DNA of 64,000 bases from Imperialibacter sp040222385. Lineage in GTDB: Bacteria > Bacteroidota > Bacteroidia > Cytophagales > Cyclobacteriaceae. Every line of letters begins with the position of its first letter. Positions within the stretch are counted from its first letter, which is position 1. Position numbers and translations under genes: made by a program. The stretch covers positions 124,001 through 188,000 of the forward strand of contig NZ_JAVKDF010000022.1 in the NCBI RefSeq assembly GCF_040222385.1, written 5' to 3'. Under the pieces are notes generated by a model that searched no databases, was not told the origin of the DNA, and worked only from the letters and a program-made list of their open reading frames with translations. Below, in pieces: positions 62,659 through 64,000 of this stretch.

Positions 62659-63804
62659 ATGGAACTAAGAAGTAAGCTATTTGGAGTGCTCATCGCTTTG
62701 GTCGCCTTTATGGCCGGATGCACTCAGCAAAAGCCTCAGGAAACTGAAGGACAAGATGATAAAATGGAGGCACAAACCATCGACCTTCTCGTTGGGATGT
62801 ATACAGGTGGTGGAAGCAACGGTATTTACCAGCTACAATTCAACACAGCAACCGGTGAATTGAGCGACAGTCTTCTGTTGGTGAAGACTACAAACCCGTC
62901 ATACCTGGCGATTAGTAAAGACAGACAGAGTGTTTTCAGTGTGAATGAAACCCAGGAAGGCGGCATTAGTTCTTTTAGCTGGGACCATGAAAATAACCAA
63001 CTTGTTGAGGTGAGTAAGCTTTCAACCGAAGGGGCACACCCTTGCTATGTTGACATCAGCCCGTCGGGCAGGCAGATAGCAGTGGCCAACTATAGCTCTG
63101 GTAACCTGGCTGTGTACCAACTCGGTGAGGGACTTGCTTTGCAAGCTTCTCCACAGATTCGTCAGCATGAAGGTAGTGGGCCCGTGGTGCCCAACCAGAA
63201 GGGCCCCCATGCACATTGCAGCATTTTCAAGGGCGGATACCTGTATGCAGTGGATCTTGGCATCGACAAAATTCTTGCCTACCCATTCGCTGCCGATGGT
63301 ACCCTCGGTGAAGCCCGTGTTGCTTTTGAATTGCAGCCGGGAGACGGCCCGAGACACCTGATATTTCATCCAACAAAAGCGATGGCTTTCGTAGTTAATG
63401 AGTTGTCCAGTTCTGTGGTTTCCCTGAAAGCTGATTTGGACAAAGGCACATTTGAGGCAATTGATAGGAAAAGCACAATACCGGATGACTTCACCGAAAG
63501 AAACTCCGATGCCGACATACACATTACTTCAGACGGAAAATTTCTCTATGCATCCAACAGAGGACACCATAGTATAGCTATGTACGCAGTAGCGGAAGAC
63601 GGGCTGTTGACCAGCCTGGGTAATGAACCGGTAGGAGGCAAGACACCCCGTAATTTCACGTTATCACCTGACGAAAAGTTTCTGCTTGTAGCCAATCAGG
63701 ATACCAACAACATAGTTGTGTTCACGAGAAACACGGAAACAGGCCTGTTGGCTGCTACTGGCAAGGAGTTTTCTGTATCCAAGCCAGTTTGCCTCAAGTT
63801 TTAA
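62659..63804 (+). CDS. Lactonase-family seven-bladed beta-propeller lipoprotein (6-phosphogluconolactonase-like)
   Basis: The 381-aa protein has a lipobox Cys at about 21 (ALVAFMAGC), a short charged linker, and then a YbhE/Pgl-type propeller (about 40-380). Repeats such as PSYLAISKDRQSVFSVNE, HPCYVDISPSGRQIAVANYSSGNL and PRNFTLSPDEKFLLVANQDTNN mark the blades, and GPHAHCSIF and GDGPRHLIFHP match the conserved substrate-cavity segments. It is lipid-anchored and probably in the outer membrane facing the periplasm, so the substrate is more likely an extracellular or periplasmic lactone than 6-phosphogluconolactone. Confidence 0.93.
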   Translation: MELRSKLFGVLIALVAFMAGCTQQKPQETEGQDDKMEAQTIDLLVGMYTGGGSNGIYQLQFNTATGELSDSLLLVKTTNPSYLAISKDRQSVFSVNETQEGGISSFSWDHENNQLVEVSKLSTEGAHPCYVDISPSGRQIAVANYSSGNLAVYQLGEGLALQASPQIRQHEGSGPVVPNQKGPHAHCSIFKGGYLYAVDLGIDKILAYPFAADGTLGEARVAFELQPGDGPRHLIFHPTKAMAFVVNELSSSVVSLKADLDKGTFEAIDRKSTIPDDFTERNSDADIHITSDGKFLYASNRGHHSIAMYAVAEDGLLTSLGNEPVGGKTPRNFTLSPDEKFLLVANQDTNNIVVFTRNTETGLLAATGKEFSVSKPVCLKF

Positions 63805-63835
63805 GTAGCGTAAGAAAGTAAAATATGGCAATAAA

Positions 63836-63868
63836 AAAGGTCTCCGATAATGGAGACCTTTGCTTTTT
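63836..63868 (+). terminator. Strong terminator after the lactonase gene
   Basis: AAAGGTCTCC-GATAAT-GGAGACCTTT, a perfect 10-bp stem, followed by GCTTTTTAG. Its A-rich left arm could also terminate the convergent gene. Confidence 0.88.
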
Positions 63869-63920
63869 AGTGGGCTGTGAGCCCAACTCATTCGGTAAGT
63901 ATATCTGTTTTTTGACTATT

Positions 63921-64000
63921 TCAAATGGAAAGCACAATGCCCAAAAAAGCTACCAAGCCCAAAATCAACCAATTGATCACTCGCTCTTTTCTCTTAGGCT
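63921..64000 (-). CDS. 3' end of a gene entering from the right edge (membrane protein C-terminus)
   Basis: On the minus strand the last 25 codons before TGA read PKRKERVINWLILGLVAFLG then IVLSI: a basic stretch followed by one clean TM helix that ends the protein. The frame is open to the window edge. It is convergent with the lactonase gene and behind a terminator, which supports a real gene end. The family cannot be told from 25 residues. Confidence 0.4.
   Translation of the reverse strand, partial: PKRKERVINWLILGLVAFLGIVLSI

Overview
The window looks like a chromosomal segment of a Bacteroidota bacterium, most likely a free-living (probably marine) member of the Cytophagales or a close relative. 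The evidence is two giant secreted proteins ending in type IX secretion (T9SS) sorting domains of both type A and type B, a hybrid two-component sensor fused to an AraC domain, many double-length FtsX/MacB-type permeases, LytTR and Crp-like regulators, DUF2306/DUF2911/DUF3592 proteins, and a clean Bacteroidota-type promoter (TTTG-N20-TACTTTTG) at 7200-7231. No rRNA, tRNA, CRISPR array, prophage or insertion sequence was seen. The species is not determined.

Layout. 1-2496: 3' part of a hybrid histidine kinase/response regulator/AraC protein (5' end outside the window), followed by a strong 27-bp dyad and two huge T9SS cargo proteins, one with FG-GAP/VCBS repeats (2683-7074) and one with 13 PKD repeats (7316-11074). 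11231-17581: a tetR-tolC-acrA-acrB type RND efflux operon ending in a terminator. 17683-18129: C-terminal remnant of a YdjC/ChbG-like deacetylase. 18131-19803: an NmrA-like NAD(P)-binding protein and a fasciclin-domain protein. 19874-22794 and 29305-32317: two paralogous modules, each a PadR regulator whose 3' end overlaps a large FtsX-type permease. Between them lie small envelope proteins, a Crp/Fnr-like regulator with a DUF2306 membrane protein, an alpha/beta hydrolase and an HTH-pentapeptide-repeat fusion. 32523-33103: a vapBC toxin-antitoxin pair. 33190-37025: a DUF763 protein, a cation diffusion facilitator and a vanadium-type haloperoxidase. 37138-39933: a LytS/LytR-type two-component system next to an unrecognised pair of secreted Gly-rich proteins (40091-42674) whose first start codon sits directly behind an 11-bp perfect inverted repeat. 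42847-48304: small accessory genes, including a second Crp-like regulator/membrane protein unit, a DUF2071 gene broken by one in-frame stop codon, and a cluster of palindromic repeats (45430-45724). 48316-58654: an NtrB/NtrC-type sigma-54 two-component system divergent from three tandem paralogous FtsX permeases, with a near-consensus -24/-12 promoter between them. 58758-64000: a JmjC/cupin-like protein, a cold-shock protein, a membrane-anchored ToxR-like regulator divergent from a small membrane protein, CorA, a lactonase-family beta-propeller, and the 3' tip of another gene.

Common themes are envelope maintenance and export: five MacB/FtsX-type permeases (each about 800-890 aa, none with an ATPase gene in the window), one RND pump, and several local regulators paired with membrane proteins. 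The likeliest under-described items are the Gly-rich secreted pair with its start-proximal hairpin, the sigma-54-linked triple permease array, the shared operator layout of the two PadR modules, and the palindrome cluster at 45.4-45.7 kb.
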